Position numbers and translations under genes: made by a program. Shown here one piece after another: positions 33,798 through 43,343 of a DNA stretch of 64,000 nt (within the stretch, counting starts at the first letter, position 1; the number at the start of each line of letters is the position of its first letter). Under the pieces are notes generated by a model, which was not told the origin of the DNA, made no database searches, and saw only the letters and a list, made by a program, of their open reading frames with translations. This DNA is from AP-15 sp963762575 (GTDB taxonomy: Bacteria; Pseudomonadota; Alphaproteobacteria; ATCC43930; CGMCC-115725): positions 1 to 64,000 of the forward strand of contig CAVXLL010000015.1 of assembly GCA_963762575.1 (NCBI GenBank), read 5' to 3'.

Positions 33798-34724
33798 ATG
33801 GCCGAGGTAACGGCGGTGCTGGTCAAGGAGTTGCGCGAGAAGACCGGCGCCGGGATGATGGATTGCAAAAGGGCGCTCGACGACAGTGCCGGCGACATCG
33901 AAGCGGCCGTCGATTGGCTGCGCAAGAAGGGGTTGTCCGCGGCCGCAAAAAAGGCGGGGCGGGTGGCTGCCGAAGGCTTGATCGGAGTCTCGACCCGCGG
34001 CCCTGTGGGTGCTGTGGTCGAGGTCAATTCGGAAACGGATTTCGTGGCGCGCAACCAGGCCTTTCAAAGCTTTGTCCGGAGGGTGAGCGAATTGGCGCTC
34101 GACGGCGATGGGCAGGTCGAATCGCTGAAGGAAGCCGACTTGCCGGGAACGGGGCGGACCGTCGAGGAGGAGCTGACGCATTTGGTCTCGACCATCGGCG
34201 AAAATTTGGTGTTGCGGCGCGTCAAGCGCCTCTCGACCGAGGAGGGCGTTGTTTTCTCTTATGTCCACAACGCGCTCGGCCCGGGCCTCGGCAAGATCGG
34301 CGTCCTCGTCACGCTCGGCTCCCCCGCAGCGGCCGACCAGCTGGCCGGGCTGGGCAAGCAGCTGGCGATGCACATCGCGGCAGCGAACCCGCTCTATCTC
34401 GATATCGCCTCGGTGCCGCCGGCCGCGCTCGACCGCGAACGCGACGTGCTGCGTGAACAGGCACGCGCCACGGGCAAACCCAACTCGGTCGTCGACAGAA
34501 TGGTCGAGGGGCGGCTGCGCAAATTCTACGAGGAGTTCGTGCTTCTCGAGCAAATCTTCGTCGTCGATCAGGAGACCAAGATTTCGAAGGTTGTCGAGCA
34601 GGCCAGCAAAGCCGCGGGTGCGCCGATTGCCGTCGAAAGCTTTGCGCGCTTCGCTCTGGGCGAGGGGATTGAGCGGCAACGCACCGATTTCGCGGCCGAG
34701 GTTGCCGCGCAGGTAAAGAACTGA
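33798..34724 (+). CDS. tsf: Elongation factor Ts
   Basis: A 308-aa nucleotide exchange factor for EF-Tu. The N-terminal UBA-like domain has LREKTGAGMMDCKRAL, followed by the dimerisation core with VNSETDFVARN (the Asp-Phe pair that enters EF-Tu) and LGSPAAADQLAGLGKQLAMH. Length is standard. It lies 45 bases after rpsB, the universal pairing. Confidence 0.98.
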   Translation: MAEVTAVLVKELREKTGAGMMDCKRALDDSAGDIEAAVDWLRKKGLSAAAKKAGRVAAEGLIGVSTRGPVGAVVEVNSETDFVARNQAFQSFVRRVSELALDGDGQVESLKEADLPGTGRTVEEELTHLVSTIGENLVLRRVKRLSTEEGVVFSYVHNALGPGLGKIGVLVTLGSPAAADQLAGLGKQLAMHIAAANPLYLDIASVPPAALDRERDVLREQARATGKPNSVVDRMVEGRLRKFYEEFVLLEQIFVVDQETKISKVVEQASKAAGAPIAVESFARFALGEGIERQRTDFAAEVAAQVKN

Positions 34725-34874
34725 GCGGTTTGCTCTCGGCTTCACTGGTCCTTATCCTCCGAGGGGACGCACGGGCACCGCCCGACTCTGAAAGGTGCAA
34801 CGGTCGGGTCGATTTGGTGGTATCGTGAGCTCTGCCGGCGAGAGAGCTCGGCCAGTCGGGTGAGCGTAGGCCTC

Positions 34875-35600
34875 ATGTCAGCCGATCTCAAATACCGCCG
34901 CGTTCTCTTGAAGCTCTCCGGCGAAGCGCTGATGGGCGCGCGCGATTACGGACTCGATCCCGAGATGGTCGGGCGCATCGCAGGCGAGATCCAGTCGGTG
35001 CACGCGCTCGGCGTCGAAATTTGCCTGGTTATCGGCGGAGGCAATATCTTCCGTGGAGTGTCGGGCTCCGCCGTCGGCATGGAGCGCGCCTCGGCCGATT
35101 ACATGGGGATGCTCGCGACGGTAATTAACTCGCTTGCCATGCAGAACGAGCTCGAGCGCTGTGGCGTTACCACCCGCGTACAGTCGGCAATCTCGATGCA
35201 GGCGATTTGCGAGCCCTACATCCGCCGGCGGGCAATACGGCACTTGGAGAAAGATCGTGTCGTGATTTTCGCCGCGGGGACGGGCAACCCGTTTTTTACG
35301 ACAGATACGGCAGCGGCTCTGCGGGCATCCGAAATGGGTTGTGACGCGCTCTTGAAGGCTACCAAGGTGGACGGCGTCTACGATGCGGACCCGGAGCGAG
35401 AGCCTCGCGCCAGGCGCTTTGACAAACTCGATTATTTGGAGGTCCTGTCCCGCGATCTGCGGGTGATGGATGCCTCGGCAATTTCGCTGGCGCGCGAGAA
35501 CAACATTCCTATTCTGGTGTTCTCGATCTTCGAAAATGGTGGGTTCGCAGAGGTTCTGAGGGGACACGGACGCTACACGATCATCAACGGACAAAGCTGA
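34875..35600 (+). CDS. pyrH: UMP kinase
   Basis: A 241-aa hexameric kinase of the amino-acid-kinase fold converting UMP to UDP with ATP. Motifs are RVLLKLSGEALMG at the start, VIGGGNIFRG (phosphate binding), and TGNPFFTTDTAAALRA for the nucleotide site. The ATG at 34875 gives the expected N-terminus MSADLKYRRVLLKL; an upstream in-frame GTG (34860) would add five residues and is less likely. The 150-base gap after tsf is the longest in the early operon and might hold an internal promoter. Confidence 0.97.
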   Translation: MSADLKYRRVLLKLSGEALMGARDYGLDPEMVGRIAGEIQSVHALGVEICLVIGGGNIFRGVSGSAVGMERASADYMGMLATVINSLAMQNELERCGVTTRVQSAISMQAICEPYIRRRAIRHLEKDRVVIFAAGTGNPFFTTDTAAALRASEMGCDALLKATKVDGVYDADPEREPRARRFDKLDYLEVLSRDLRVMDASAISLARENNIPILVFSIFENGGFAEVLRGHGRYTIINGQS

Positions 35601-35615
35601 ACACGGGGCGAGGGC

Positions 35616-36176
35616 ATGCCGGAAGATACATTTCTGAAGGACCTGCGACGCCGGATGGACGGCGCCGTAGAGGTTTTGCGCAAGGAATTTGGTGGATTGC
35701 GGACCGGACGGGCTTCGGCGAGCCTGCTGGAGCCGGTCACCGTCAGCGCCTATGGCGGAACCGTGCCGCTCAACCAGCTGGCCAATGTCAGCGTTCCGGA
35801 ACCGCGGATGATCACGGTTCAAGTATGGGACCGCGCCATGGTCAAGGCCGTCGACAAGGCGATCCGAGAAGCGGGGCTGGGGCTCAATCCGCAAACCGAG
35901 GGCCAGGTCATCCGGGTTCCGATCCCTGATTTGAACGAGGAGCGCCGGCGCGAGCTGACGCGGGTGACGGCGAAGTACGCCGAGCAAGCGCGCGTATCGG
36001 TGCGCAATATCCGCCGCGACGGTGTCGAACTGCTTAGGCGGCGCGAAAAGGATGCCGAGATCTCGCAAGACCAGCAACGCAAACTGCAGCAGGATGTGCA
36101 GCATCTGACCGACGACTACATCAAGCGCATCGACGAGGCCCTGGCACAGAAGGATCGAGAGATTCTTCAGGTCTGA
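35616..36176 (+). CDS. frr: Ribosome recycling factor
   Basis: A 186-aa two-domain protein that splits post-termination ribosomes with EF-G. It has RRMDGAVEVLRKEFGGLRTG in the long helix, the domain II segment ANVSVPEPRMITVQVWDR, and the C-terminal three-helix bundle VRNIRRDGVELLRRREKD. The stop overlaps the uppS start as TGATG. Universal operon position after pyrH. Confidence 0.97.
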   Translation: MPEDTFLKDLRRRMDGAVEVLRKEFGGLRTGRASASLLEPVTVSAYGGTVPLNQLANVSVPEPRMITVQVWDRAMVKAVDKAIREAGLGLNPQTEGQVIRVPIPDLNEERRRELTRVTAKYAEQARVSVRNIRRDGVELLRRREKDAEISQDQQRKLQQDVQHLTDDYIKRIDEALAQKDREILQV

Positions 36177-36901
36177 TGAGCGCCGTCTCCGCGCCGCGGC
36201 CCGTGCCCCGGCATATCGCGATCATCATGGACGGCAACGGACGGTGGGCGAAGGCTCGCGGCCTGCCGAGGATCGCCGGCCATCGGTGGGGAGCCGAGGC
36301 TACCCGGCGCACGGTCATAGCCGCGGCCGAGATCGGGGTTCCCTACCTCACGCTTTTCGGCTTCTCCTCGGAGAACTGGAAGCGGCCTTCCACGGAAGTG
36401 AAAGATCTGATGGGCCTGCTGCGACATTACCTCCGCGGCGAGATAGCCGAATTGCACCGCAACGGGGTTTGTTTGAAAGTGATTGGAGACCTCGGCAGGC
36501 TCGACCCGGACATCATCAGCCTGATAGAGCATGCCGAGGCGACGACCCGCGACAACAGCCGGATCGTCCTGACGATGGCATTGTCCTATGGTGGACGCGC
36601 CGAGATCGTCGGGGCGGTTCGAGCGATCGCGCGACAGGTGATGTCCGGCGATCTTGCCGCCGACGCGGTCGACGAGGAATGTTTCGCCCGTCACCTGTTT
36701 ACAGCGGAACTTCCCGATCCGGATCTGCTGATCCGGACCAGCGGCGAGCAGCGCATCAGCAATTTTCTGCTTTGGCAGAGCGCCTATTCCGAGCTTGTTT
36801 TTACCAAAACCCTATGGCCCGATTTTTCGAAAAGCGATCTGCAGCAGGCCATCGATGAATTCTGCGGTCGCGAGCGCCGCTACGGTGCCTCTGTTGGATG
36901 A
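36176..36901 (+). CDS. uppS: Undecaprenyl pyrophosphate synthase
   Basis: A 241-aa cis-prenyltransferase making the C55 carrier lipid for peptidoglycan and LPS. The catalytic Asp19 and pyrophosphate site are in HIAIIMDGNGRWAKARGLPR; the SSENWKRP loop follows, and the C-terminal substrate motif is PDLLIRTSGEQRISNFLLWQ. TGATG overlap with frr couples translation. Confidence 0.97.
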   Translation: MSAVSAPRPVPRHIAIIMDGNGRWAKARGLPRIAGHRWGAEATRRTVIAAAEIGVPYLTLFGFSSENWKRPSTEVKDLMGLLRHYLRGEIAELHRNGVCLKVIGDLGRLDPDIISLIEHAEATTRDNSRIVLTMALSYGGRAEIVGAVRAIARQVMSGDLAADAVDEECFARHLFTAELPDPDLLIRTSGEQRISNFLLWQSAYSELVFTKTLWPDFSKSDLQQAIDEFCGRERRYGASVG

Positions 36902-36959
36902 CGCTGAGATCTCATATGGACCATCATTTCCGGTGGCGCGCAAGGCACGGGATCTCGGA

Positions 36960-37791
36960 ATGAGGGTCGCTTACGGCCAATCCGGCAACAATACGCTTTG
37001 GCTACGTGTTGCTTCGGCGGTGGTGCTGGCGCCTCTCCCCGTTGCCGCGATATGGTTTGGCTGGCCTTGGCTTCCGCTGTTGACCGGCATGGCCGCTGCC
37101 GTAATGGCATGGGAATGGGGGCGGCTCTGTCGCGGTGGCCATTTTGGCCGGACCGGGATCCTACTTGTTGCGGTGGTTCTGGCGGCGGTCGCGACCGCAG
37201 CACTCGCCTCGACGGGGCTGGCCCTCGGCACTGCTCTGCTCGGAGCGGGTTTGGTACTTTGGGCAGCTTGCAAGACAAGGGATGTGGAGCCGCAATGGAC
37301 GGCCTTCGGCGCCCTCTGGGTTGCGCTGCCTTGCGTCTGTCTCTTATGGCTGGCGCGCGATGGGCCGGCCGGCCGGGCCACGTTGCTGTGGCTGCTGGCG
37401 GTCGTCTGGGCGACCGATATCGGCGCCTACGCCTTCGGGCGGACTTCTCGGCGGACCACGATTGGCGCCCCGCTGGAGCCCGCGAAAAACCTGGGCCGGA
37501 TTGGCCGGCGGTACGGCCTGCGCCGCGCTGGCCGGTTGGGCTACGGCGGCTTGGCTCGGAAGCTCCCCGGCTTTGCCGCTGGCACTCGTCAGCGCGGGCC
37601 TTGCGATTGTCGAGCAGTTCGGCGATCTTGCCGAGTCGGTGGCAAAGCGCAGGTTCGGCGTGAAGGACTCGAGCGGCCTCATACCCGGGCATGGCGGGCT
37701 TCTCGACAGGCTCGATGGACTGCTCGCGGTGATCCCAGTGGTGGCCCTGCTGACCTTGATTGGCGGCCGTAGCCTGTTGGCCTTGCGATGA
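36960..37791 (+). CDS. cdsA: Phosphatidate cytidylyltransferase, with +1 frameshift
   Basis: CdsA makes CDP-diacylglycerol in the inner membrane. Start MRVAYGQSGNNTLWLRVASA; several hydrophobic helices run to WATDIGAYAFGR. An extra base, probably A37443, then breaks the frame: in the next frame the sequence continues LLGGPRLAPRWSPRKTWAG and ends with LAESVAKRRFGVKDSSGLIP then GHGGLLDRLDG, the family signature with its Mg-binding Asp. Both halves are well conserved and the gene is normally essential. An assembly error is therefore the first explanation; true mutation or recoding are alternatives. The stop overlaps dxr (ATGA). Confidence 0.88.
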
Positions 37792-39014
37792 ACTCGCCCG
37801 CCCCGCTTGGCTACTGCAGCGGTGCAATACGGCGAGTAACGATACTTGGCTCGACCGGATCGATCGGGCAGAGCACGGTCGATCTGCTGTTGCGTAATCC
37901 GGATGGCTTTGAGGTCGAGGCGCTCACCGCGAACCGCAACCCGGAGCGTCTGGCCGAGCAGGCCCGTGCTTTGCGGGCGCGATTCGCCGCGATTGCCGAC
38001 CCCGACCACTATTCGGCGCTGAAAGAGGCGCTCGCGGGAACCGGAATCGAGGCCGCCTGCGGTCCCGATGCGCTTACCGAAGCAGCTCTGCGTCCGGCAG
38101 AATGGGTAATGGCGGGCATCGTCGGAGCGGCCGGGCTGGCCCCAACCTTGGCCGCAATCCGGCGAGGGGCCATCGTGGCCTTCGCCAACAAAGAGGTGCT
38201 CGTCTGTGCCGGCAGGCTCGTCATGCAGGAGGTCACCCGCTGCGGCGCGACCTTGCTGCCGGTGGACAGTGAGCATAATGCGATTTGGCAATGCTTCGAC
38301 GTCGACCGCTCCGATACGATCGAGCGGATCATCCTTACGGCGAGCGGCGGGCCCTTCCGCGAGCGGGCTTTCGAGGAGATGCGCGCAGTCACGCCGCAAG
38401 AGGCGGTCGCCCACCCGAATTGGAGCATGGGGGCCAAGATCTCGGTAAATTCGGCGACGATGATGAACAAAGGGCTGGAGCTGATCGAGGCCCATCATCT
38501 GTTTCAGCTGCCGCCCGAGCGGGTCGACATCGTCGTCCATCCTCAATCGATCGTCCACGGTGCGGTCGTCTACCGCGATGGTTCGGTGCTGGCCCAGCTC
38601 GGTTCGCCCGATATGAGGACACCGATCGCTTACGCGCTCGCTTGGCCCGGCCGCATCGAAACGCCCGCCAAACGGCTAGATTTGGCGGCGATTGGACGCC
38701 TCACTTTCGAGCCCCCCGACGAGCATCGCTTCCCGGCTCTGCGTGTCGCCCGCGAGGCGCTTGCCTGCGGTGGCGGCTGCCCGACCGTGCTCAATGCCGC
38801 TAACGAGACGGCGGTCCACGCCTTCCTCGAAGGCCGCATCGGCTTTCTTGATATCGTCGAGACGGTCGAGCGCACCTTGGAGGCAATCCCGGAAGGCGCG
38901 CTTGAATCGCTCGACGATGTCTACAATTTCGACAGGACGGCGCGCGAGATTGCTGCTAGGTTCTCCAGCTTGCGCAATTCTGCGCCGGCAACCGCTCGAA
39001 CGGATTTGTCATGA
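37788..39014 (+). CDS. dxr: 1-deoxy-D-xylulose 5-phosphate reductoisomerase
   Basis: Second enzyme of the MEP isoprenoid pathway, using NADPH and a divalent metal. NADPH motif ILGSTGSIGQST near the start, FANKEVLVCAG, the metal-binding PVDSEHNAIWQC, and the flexible-loop GWSMG equivalent NWSMGAKISVNSATMMNKGL. 408 aa, with a short N-terminal extension. It feeds isoprenyl precursors to UppS in the same operon. Overlaps cdsA and rseP by 4 bases each. Confidence 0.96.
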   Translation: MNSPAPLGYCSGAIRRVTILGSTGSIGQSTVDLLLRNPDGFEVEALTANRNPERLAEQARALRARFAAIADPDHYSALKEALAGTGIEAACGPDALTEAALRPAEWVMAGIVGAAGLAPTLAAIRRGAIVAFANKEVLVCAGRLVMQEVTRCGATLLPVDSEHNAIWQCFDVDRSDTIERIILTASGGPFRERAFEEMRAVTPQEAVAHPNWSMGAKISVNSATMMNKGLELIEAHHLFQLPPERVDIVVHPQSIVHGAVVYRDGSVLAQLGSPDMRTPIAYALAWPGRIETPAKRLDLAAIGRLTFEPPDEHRFPALRVAREALACGGGCPTVLNAANETAVHAFLEGRIGFLDIVETVERTLEAIPEGALESLDDVYNFDRTAREIAARFSSLRNSAPATARTDLS

Positions 39015-40162
39015 TCGAATTTCTCAAAGGATTAACTCAGCTCCACAACGTGTTCTATTCTGTGCTGTGGTTCGTGGTGATTCTCACCGTGCTCGTGTTT
39101 GTACATGAGTTTGGCCACTACATAATCGCGCGCTGGAACCGGGTGCGTATTGAGGTCTTTTCGATCGGTTTCGGGCCTGAGCTGTTTGGTTGGTGGGATC
39201 GCACAGGAACGCGCTGGAAATTTAGCGCGATCCCACTTGGCGGCTACGTCAAGATGTTTGGCGACAGCGATGCCAGTTCGGGCATGCCGGCGCCCGGCCT
39301 TTCGCGCCTCAGCGAGGCCGAAAGGGGCGTTTCGTTTCACTACAAGCGATTGGGCCAGCGCGCTGCGATTGTTTCGGCCGGACCTGCGGCGAACTTCCTC
39401 TTTGCCATCGTCGCCCTAGCAATTTTGTTCATGACCTACGGCCAACCTTTCACGCCGGCGGAAGTTGGGCAGGTTCAGCCGGGGAGCGCTGCTGAGCAGG
39501 GCGGAATTCACCCGGGCGACACCATTCTCCAGATAGATGGCCGGACCGTGCATCGCTTTGAGGACGTGCAGCAGGCGGTTCGCCTCAATCCGAATGTGCC
39601 GATGACGATCGTGGTCCGGCGCGACGGGCAGGAGCAAACGCTGCATGTGACACCGAGCCGGACGGAGCTTACCGACCGGTTCGGCAACCATTATGAAATC
39701 GGCCTGCTGGGTATTGCAGGGGGCGCGATGGAGTATGTCAAACGCGACCCCGCGACAGCGATCACGCAGGCGGGAGCAGAGACTTGGAACTTGACCGCCG
39801 GGACTTTGCAGGCGATTTGGCAGATCGTCAAAGGCACGCGCGCCACTGACGAGCTTGGGGGGCCGCTGCGCATTGCGCAAATGTCGGGAGAAGTCGCGCA
39901 AGGTGGAATCGTCGCGGTAATCTGGTTTATGGCGGTTCTGTCGATCAATCTCGGTCTGATCAATTTGTTTCCGGTCCCGGTCCTCGACGGGGGGCATTTG
40001 CTGTTTTACGCGGCGGAGGCGCTTCGCGGAAAGCCGTTGGGCCAGCGGGCGCAGGAATACGGCTTTCGCATCGGCTTGGCCTTGGTGTTGACATTGATGG
40101 TATTCGCCACCTGGAACGATCTCGTCCATCTCGGGATCGGGCATTTCTTCAAGGCTCTCTGA
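39011..40162 (+). CDS. rseP: Site-2 protease RseP (M50 family)
   Basis: A 383-aa inner-membrane zinc protease cleaving anti-sigma factors and signal-peptide remnants. The zinc motif HEFGHY is His32-Glu33 to His36 in the first TM helix. One PDZ domain lies at about 140-215 (VQPGSAAEQGGIHPGDTILQ), and the LDG motif NLFPVPVLDGGHLLF supplies the third ligand. C-terminal TM helix near 355-380. Placed as usual between dxr and bamA. Confidence 0.96.
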   Translation: MIEFLKGLTQLHNVFYSVLWFVVILTVLVFVHEFGHYIIARWNRVRIEVFSIGFGPELFGWWDRTGTRWKFSAIPLGGYVKMFGDSDASSGMPAPGLSRLSEAERGVSFHYKRLGQRAAIVSAGPAANFLFAIVALAILFMTYGQPFTPAEVGQVQPGSAAEQGGIHPGDTILQIDGRTVHRFEDVQQAVRLNPNVPMTIVVRRDGQEQTLHVTPSRTELTDRFGNHYEIGLLGIAGGAMEYVKRDPATAITQAGAETWNLTAGTLQAIWQIVKGTRATDELGGPLRIAQMSGEVAQGGIVAVIWFMAVLSINLGLINLFPVPVLDGGHLLFYAAEALRGKPLGQRAQEYGFRIGLALVLTLMVFATWNDLVHLGIGHFFKAL

Positions 40163-40215
40163 TGTAGTGTGACTACCGATCCAGGGGATGGATCTCGAAC
40201 CGAGGCGGGGGTGAG

Positions 40216-42603
40216 TTGCGTTGTGTCGGTTTAACTGCCGTGCTGGCGGCGGTGATGAGTATTATCGTCGTAGCGGTCGCATCGGCTTTGATCGGGCCCG
40301 CCGCCGCCCAGCCCGTTCGAGGTCCTTCGCTTGCCCCCCAGATGGGCGGCATAGTGGCCGACATTCGGATCGAAGGGGCGCAGCGGATCGAGCCGGAAAC
40401 GATCAGGTCATATTTGCTGATCCAGCCGGGCGAAGCCTGGGACGACGAGTTGGTGGACAAATCGCTGAAGGCGCTGTTCGCGACCGGCCTTTTCGCCGAC
40501 GTAAATCTGAGCCGGGTAGGCAACACCCTGGTCGTCAAGGTGGTGGAAAACCCGATCATCAACCGCATCGCGTTCGAGGGAAACAACAAGATCGACGAGA
40601 AGGACCTCAATGCCGAAATCCAGCTGCGGCCCCGCGTCGTCTACACCCGCACGCGTGTGCAGAACGATGTTAAGCGCATCCTCGATCTCTATCGACGGCA
40701 CGGCCGGTTCGGTGCGACCGTGGAGCCGAAGCTTATCCAGCTCTCGGAAAACCGGGTCGATCTCGTCTTTGAGATCAACGAGGGCGAGTTCACCGGAGTG
40801 CGCAGCATTAATTTCGTCGGCAACCACCAGTATAGCGATACCAAGCTGCGCGGCATCATTCAGACGAAGGAAAGTCGATGGTATCGTTTCCTCAGCACCG
40901 ACGATACCTATGATCCGGATCGATTGACCTACGACCGGGAGCTGTTGCGGAGGTTTTACCTGACCGAGGGATATGCGGACTTCCGGGTGATGTCTGCGGT
41001 TGCTGAACTGACACCCGACCGTAACGGGTTCATCATCACTTTCACGCTCGACGAAGGCGAGCGGTATCGTTTTGGTAAGATTGACGTCAACATCAAGCTC
41101 AAGGACTTGCCCGCCGAAGCGGTGCTGCCGCTGCTGACCGTTCACACGGGCGACTGGTATGATGCCGAAGCTGTCGAAAAATCAATTTCAGTGCTGACGG
41201 ATGCCCTCGGCAATCGCGGTTATGCCTTCGTCGAAATCAAGCCGAACGTCACCCGGAATAGGGAGGACCATACTGTCGATATTACCTTCGACGTTCAGGA
41301 GGGCCCGCAAGTCTATGTCGAGCGGGTCGACATCGTCGGCAATGTTCGCACTCTTGACAAGGTGATCCGTCGCGAATTTCAGCTGGTCGAGGGTGACGCG
41401 TTCAACAGCACCAAGATGCAGCGCTCGCAGCAGCGGATAAAGAATCTTGGCTTTTTCAAAAAAGTGGAGGTGACCAACAGCCCGGGATCGGCGCCCGACA
41501 AGACCGTGGTGACCGCCGAGGTCGAGGAGCAATCGACCGGCGAGCTGTCGTTGGGTATCGGCTTCTCGACCACCGACGGTCCGTTGGCCGACATCAATAT
41601 CCGTGAGCGGAATTTTCTCGGGCGGGGCCAGGATCTGCGGATCGGCACCGTGGTGTCGCTGCGCTCGCAACAGGTCGATTTGAGCTTCACCGAGCCCTAC
41701 TTCCTCGACCGCAACATCGCCGCGGGCTTCGACCTTTTCGAAATCAAGACTAGCCCAACGGCAAACTTCTTCAGCGGGGTGACCCCTCCGTACGAGCAAT
41801 TCTCCTACGGTGGAGCACTCCGCACCGGCTATCAGATCACCGAGAATCTGCGACAAACGCTGAAATACACCGCGCGGTCCGACGACATTACCGACCTGCA
41901 GTCCAACACGTCGCTGTTCATCGTGCTTCAGTCGGGCCAGCACATAACCTCCGAAATCGGCCAGGTTCTGCTCTACGATCGCCGGGACGACCGGCTGGAT
42001 CCGACCGGCGGCTATTACGCTTCTCTGGGCAATGACTTCGCCGGGGTCGGGTTCGGGGTCGATTACGTGCGCAACAAAGTAAATGCCGGCTACTACTATT
42101 CGGTATTCCCCGAGTGGGTGCTGAGCGTCACCGGCGAGGCCGGCTATATTTTTGGTTGGGATGCCCAAAACGTTCTCATTCAGGATCGGTTCTTTGTTGG
42201 CGGCGACAATTTGCGCGGTTTCCAAAGCGCCGGCATCGGGCCTCGCAACTCGGTGAGCGGTGATGCTCTCGGCGGCCAAAAGTACTATCTCGGTTCGGTA
42301 ACCTTGGGGGTACCGCTCGGCCTACCGAAAGAATTTGGGATAAGCGGACGGGTCTTTACCGATTTTGGAACTCTTTACCAACTCGAGCCTACAAATATCG
42401 TACTGACTCCCGCCCAATTGGCTTCGACCGGCGGAATACAGCCTGTGGTGCAGCAGTCGCCGGCGATCCGCGCCAGCGCCGGCGTTGGCGTATCGTGGAA
42501 ATCACCGGTCGGTCCGATCCGGCTCGATGTCGCCTATCCGATAAAGAAGGAACCATTCGACAAGACCCAGTTCTTTCGAGTCAGCTTCGGCACGAGGTTC
42601 TGA
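40216..42603 (+). CDS. bamA: Outer membrane assembly factor BamA
   Basis: A 795-aa Omp85 protein that folds beta-barrels into the outer membrane. A signal sequence (LTAVLAAVMSIIVVAVASAL, cleavage after AAAQ) is followed by five POTRA domains (about 45-430) and a 16-strand barrel. The loop 6 motif LRGFQSAGIGPR is present, and the C-terminus ends in FRVSFGTRF, with the terminal Phe of OMPs. The frame opens at TTG 40216. An ATG at 40255 (MSIIVVAVA) would still leave a signal peptide, so the start is uncertain. The stop overlaps skp (TGATG). Confidence 0.96.
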   Translation: MRCVGLTAVLAAVMSIIVVAVASALIGPAAAQPVRGPSLAPQMGGIVADIRIEGAQRIEPETIRSYLLIQPGEAWDDELVDKSLKALFATGLFADVNLSRVGNTLVVKVVENPIINRIAFEGNNKIDEKDLNAEIQLRPRVVYTRTRVQNDVKRILDLYRRHGRFGATVEPKLIQLSENRVDLVFEINEGEFTGVRSINFVGNHQYSDTKLRGIIQTKESRWYRFLSTDDTYDPDRLTYDRELLRRFYLTEGYADFRVMSAVAELTPDRNGFIITFTLDEGERYRFGKIDVNIKLKDLPAEAVLPLLTVHTGDWYDAEAVEKSISVLTDALGNRGYAFVEIKPNVTRNREDHTVDITFDVQEGPQVYVERVDIVGNVRTLDKVIRREFQLVEGDAFNSTKMQRSQQRIKNLGFFKKVEVTNSPGSAPDKTVVTAEVEEQSTGELSLGIGFSTTDGPLADINIRERNFLGRGQDLRIGTVVSLRSQQVDLSFTEPYFLDRNIAAGFDLFEIKTSPTANFFSGVTPPYEQFSYGGALRTGYQITENLRQTLKYTARSDDITDLQSNTSLFIVLQSGQHITSEIGQVLLYDRRDDRLDPTGGYYASLGNDFAGVGFGVDYVRNKVNAGYYYSVFPEWVLSVTGEAGYIFGWDAQNVLIQDRFFVGGDNLRGFQSAGIGPRNSVSGDALGGQKYYLGSVTLGVPLGLPKEFGISGRVFTDFGTLYQLEPTNIVLTPAQLASTGGIQPVVQQSPAIRASAGVGVSWKSPVGPIRLDVAYPIKKEPFDKTQFFRVSFGTRF

Positions 42604-43316
42604 TGTTGGTTTGGCGTCTCAGGCTTCAAACATTTGCGATGGCATTCCTGTGCGTCCTCGCGGGCAGCGCATTCGCGCAAGCTCCGCCGGCACCTTCCGC
42701 TCCCGCACCGCCGGCCCCGGCGCCCCCAACTCCTGCTCCCGCACCGCCGGCCGGTGCCCCAATGACGTTGACTGTCATGGTGGTCGATGTGCAGGCGCTT
42801 TTGCAGAATTCCAAGGCGGCAAAGATGGTGCGCGGCCAGATCGAGCAGAAGCGCAACGAGTACACCAAGGAAATCTCTCACCAGGAGGAGACGCTGCGCG
42901 CCGAACGCGATTCATTGCAACGGCAGCAGGCTTCGATGTCGGCGGATGCACTCAACCAAAAAGGCCGTGAATTCCAACAGAAGGTCAACGACCTCGAACG
43001 CAATGTTCAGGGAAAGCGCCAAGCCCTGGAGAAGTCCAATGGCGAGGCCCTCTCCAAGATCCAAGAGCAAATGCTGAAAATCATTGCGGACATTGCCAAG
43101 GACCGAAAGGCAAACTTGGTGTTTCAGAGAGCGGACCTGGTCCTTTTCGACCAGAGCTTTGATGTTACCGACGAGGTGCTACAAAAGCTGGACGAAGTGA
43201 TGCCGATGCTGACGGTTGATTTCGCCGTGCCCACTCCTCCTCCCGCCGCCCCTGGCCCCGCTGCCACCGTGGCGCAGCCGGCAGCGAATGCACCGGCCAA
43301 GCAAAAGAAGAAATAG
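42603..43316 (+). CDS. skp: Periplasmic chaperone Skp/OmpH family, Pro-rich linker
   Basis: A 237-aa OmpH-family protein holding unfolded OMPs for BamA. A signal peptide (FAMAFLCVLAGSAFA, cut near 25) is followed by an unusual Ala/Pro-rich stretch (about 26-53), then strand VMVVDVQALLQNSKAAK and the long coiled-coil tentacles (about 75-180). It closes with DLVLFDQSFDVTDEVLQKLD and a second Pro/Ala tail ending KQKKK. The Pro-rich arms are additions to the family core. TGATG coupling to bamA. Confidence 0.9.
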   Translation: MLVWRLRLQTFAMAFLCVLAGSAFAQAPPAPSAPAPPAPAPPTPAPAPPAGAPMTLTVMVVDVQALLQNSKAAKMVRGQIEQKRNEYTKEISHQEETLRAERDSLQRQQASMSADALNQKGREFQQKVNDLERNVQGKRQALEKSNGEALSKIQEQMLKIIADIAKDRKANLVFQRADLVLFDQSFDVTDEVLQKLDEVMPMLTVDFAVPTPPPAAPGPAATVAQPAANAPAKQKKK

Positions 43317-43343
43317 GTCTCTCTATGCCCGGACCGAGTCGAG

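Noticed and set aside
33489..36104. Long minus-strand open frames (418 and 408 aa) opposite rpsB, tsf, pyrH and frr
   Set aside because: They are antisense to strongly conserved genes, have His/Arg/Asp-rich composition and no motifs; typical shadows in GC-rich DNA.
36899..36960. Earlier ATG for cdsA overlapping the uppS stop
   Set aside because: The ATG at 36898 is in a different frame from the conserved CdsA sequence; the first in-frame ATG is at 36960.
40408..42279. Antisense frames of 245 and 363 aa across bamA
   Set aside because: BamA is unambiguous on the plus strand; the antisense products show no domain.
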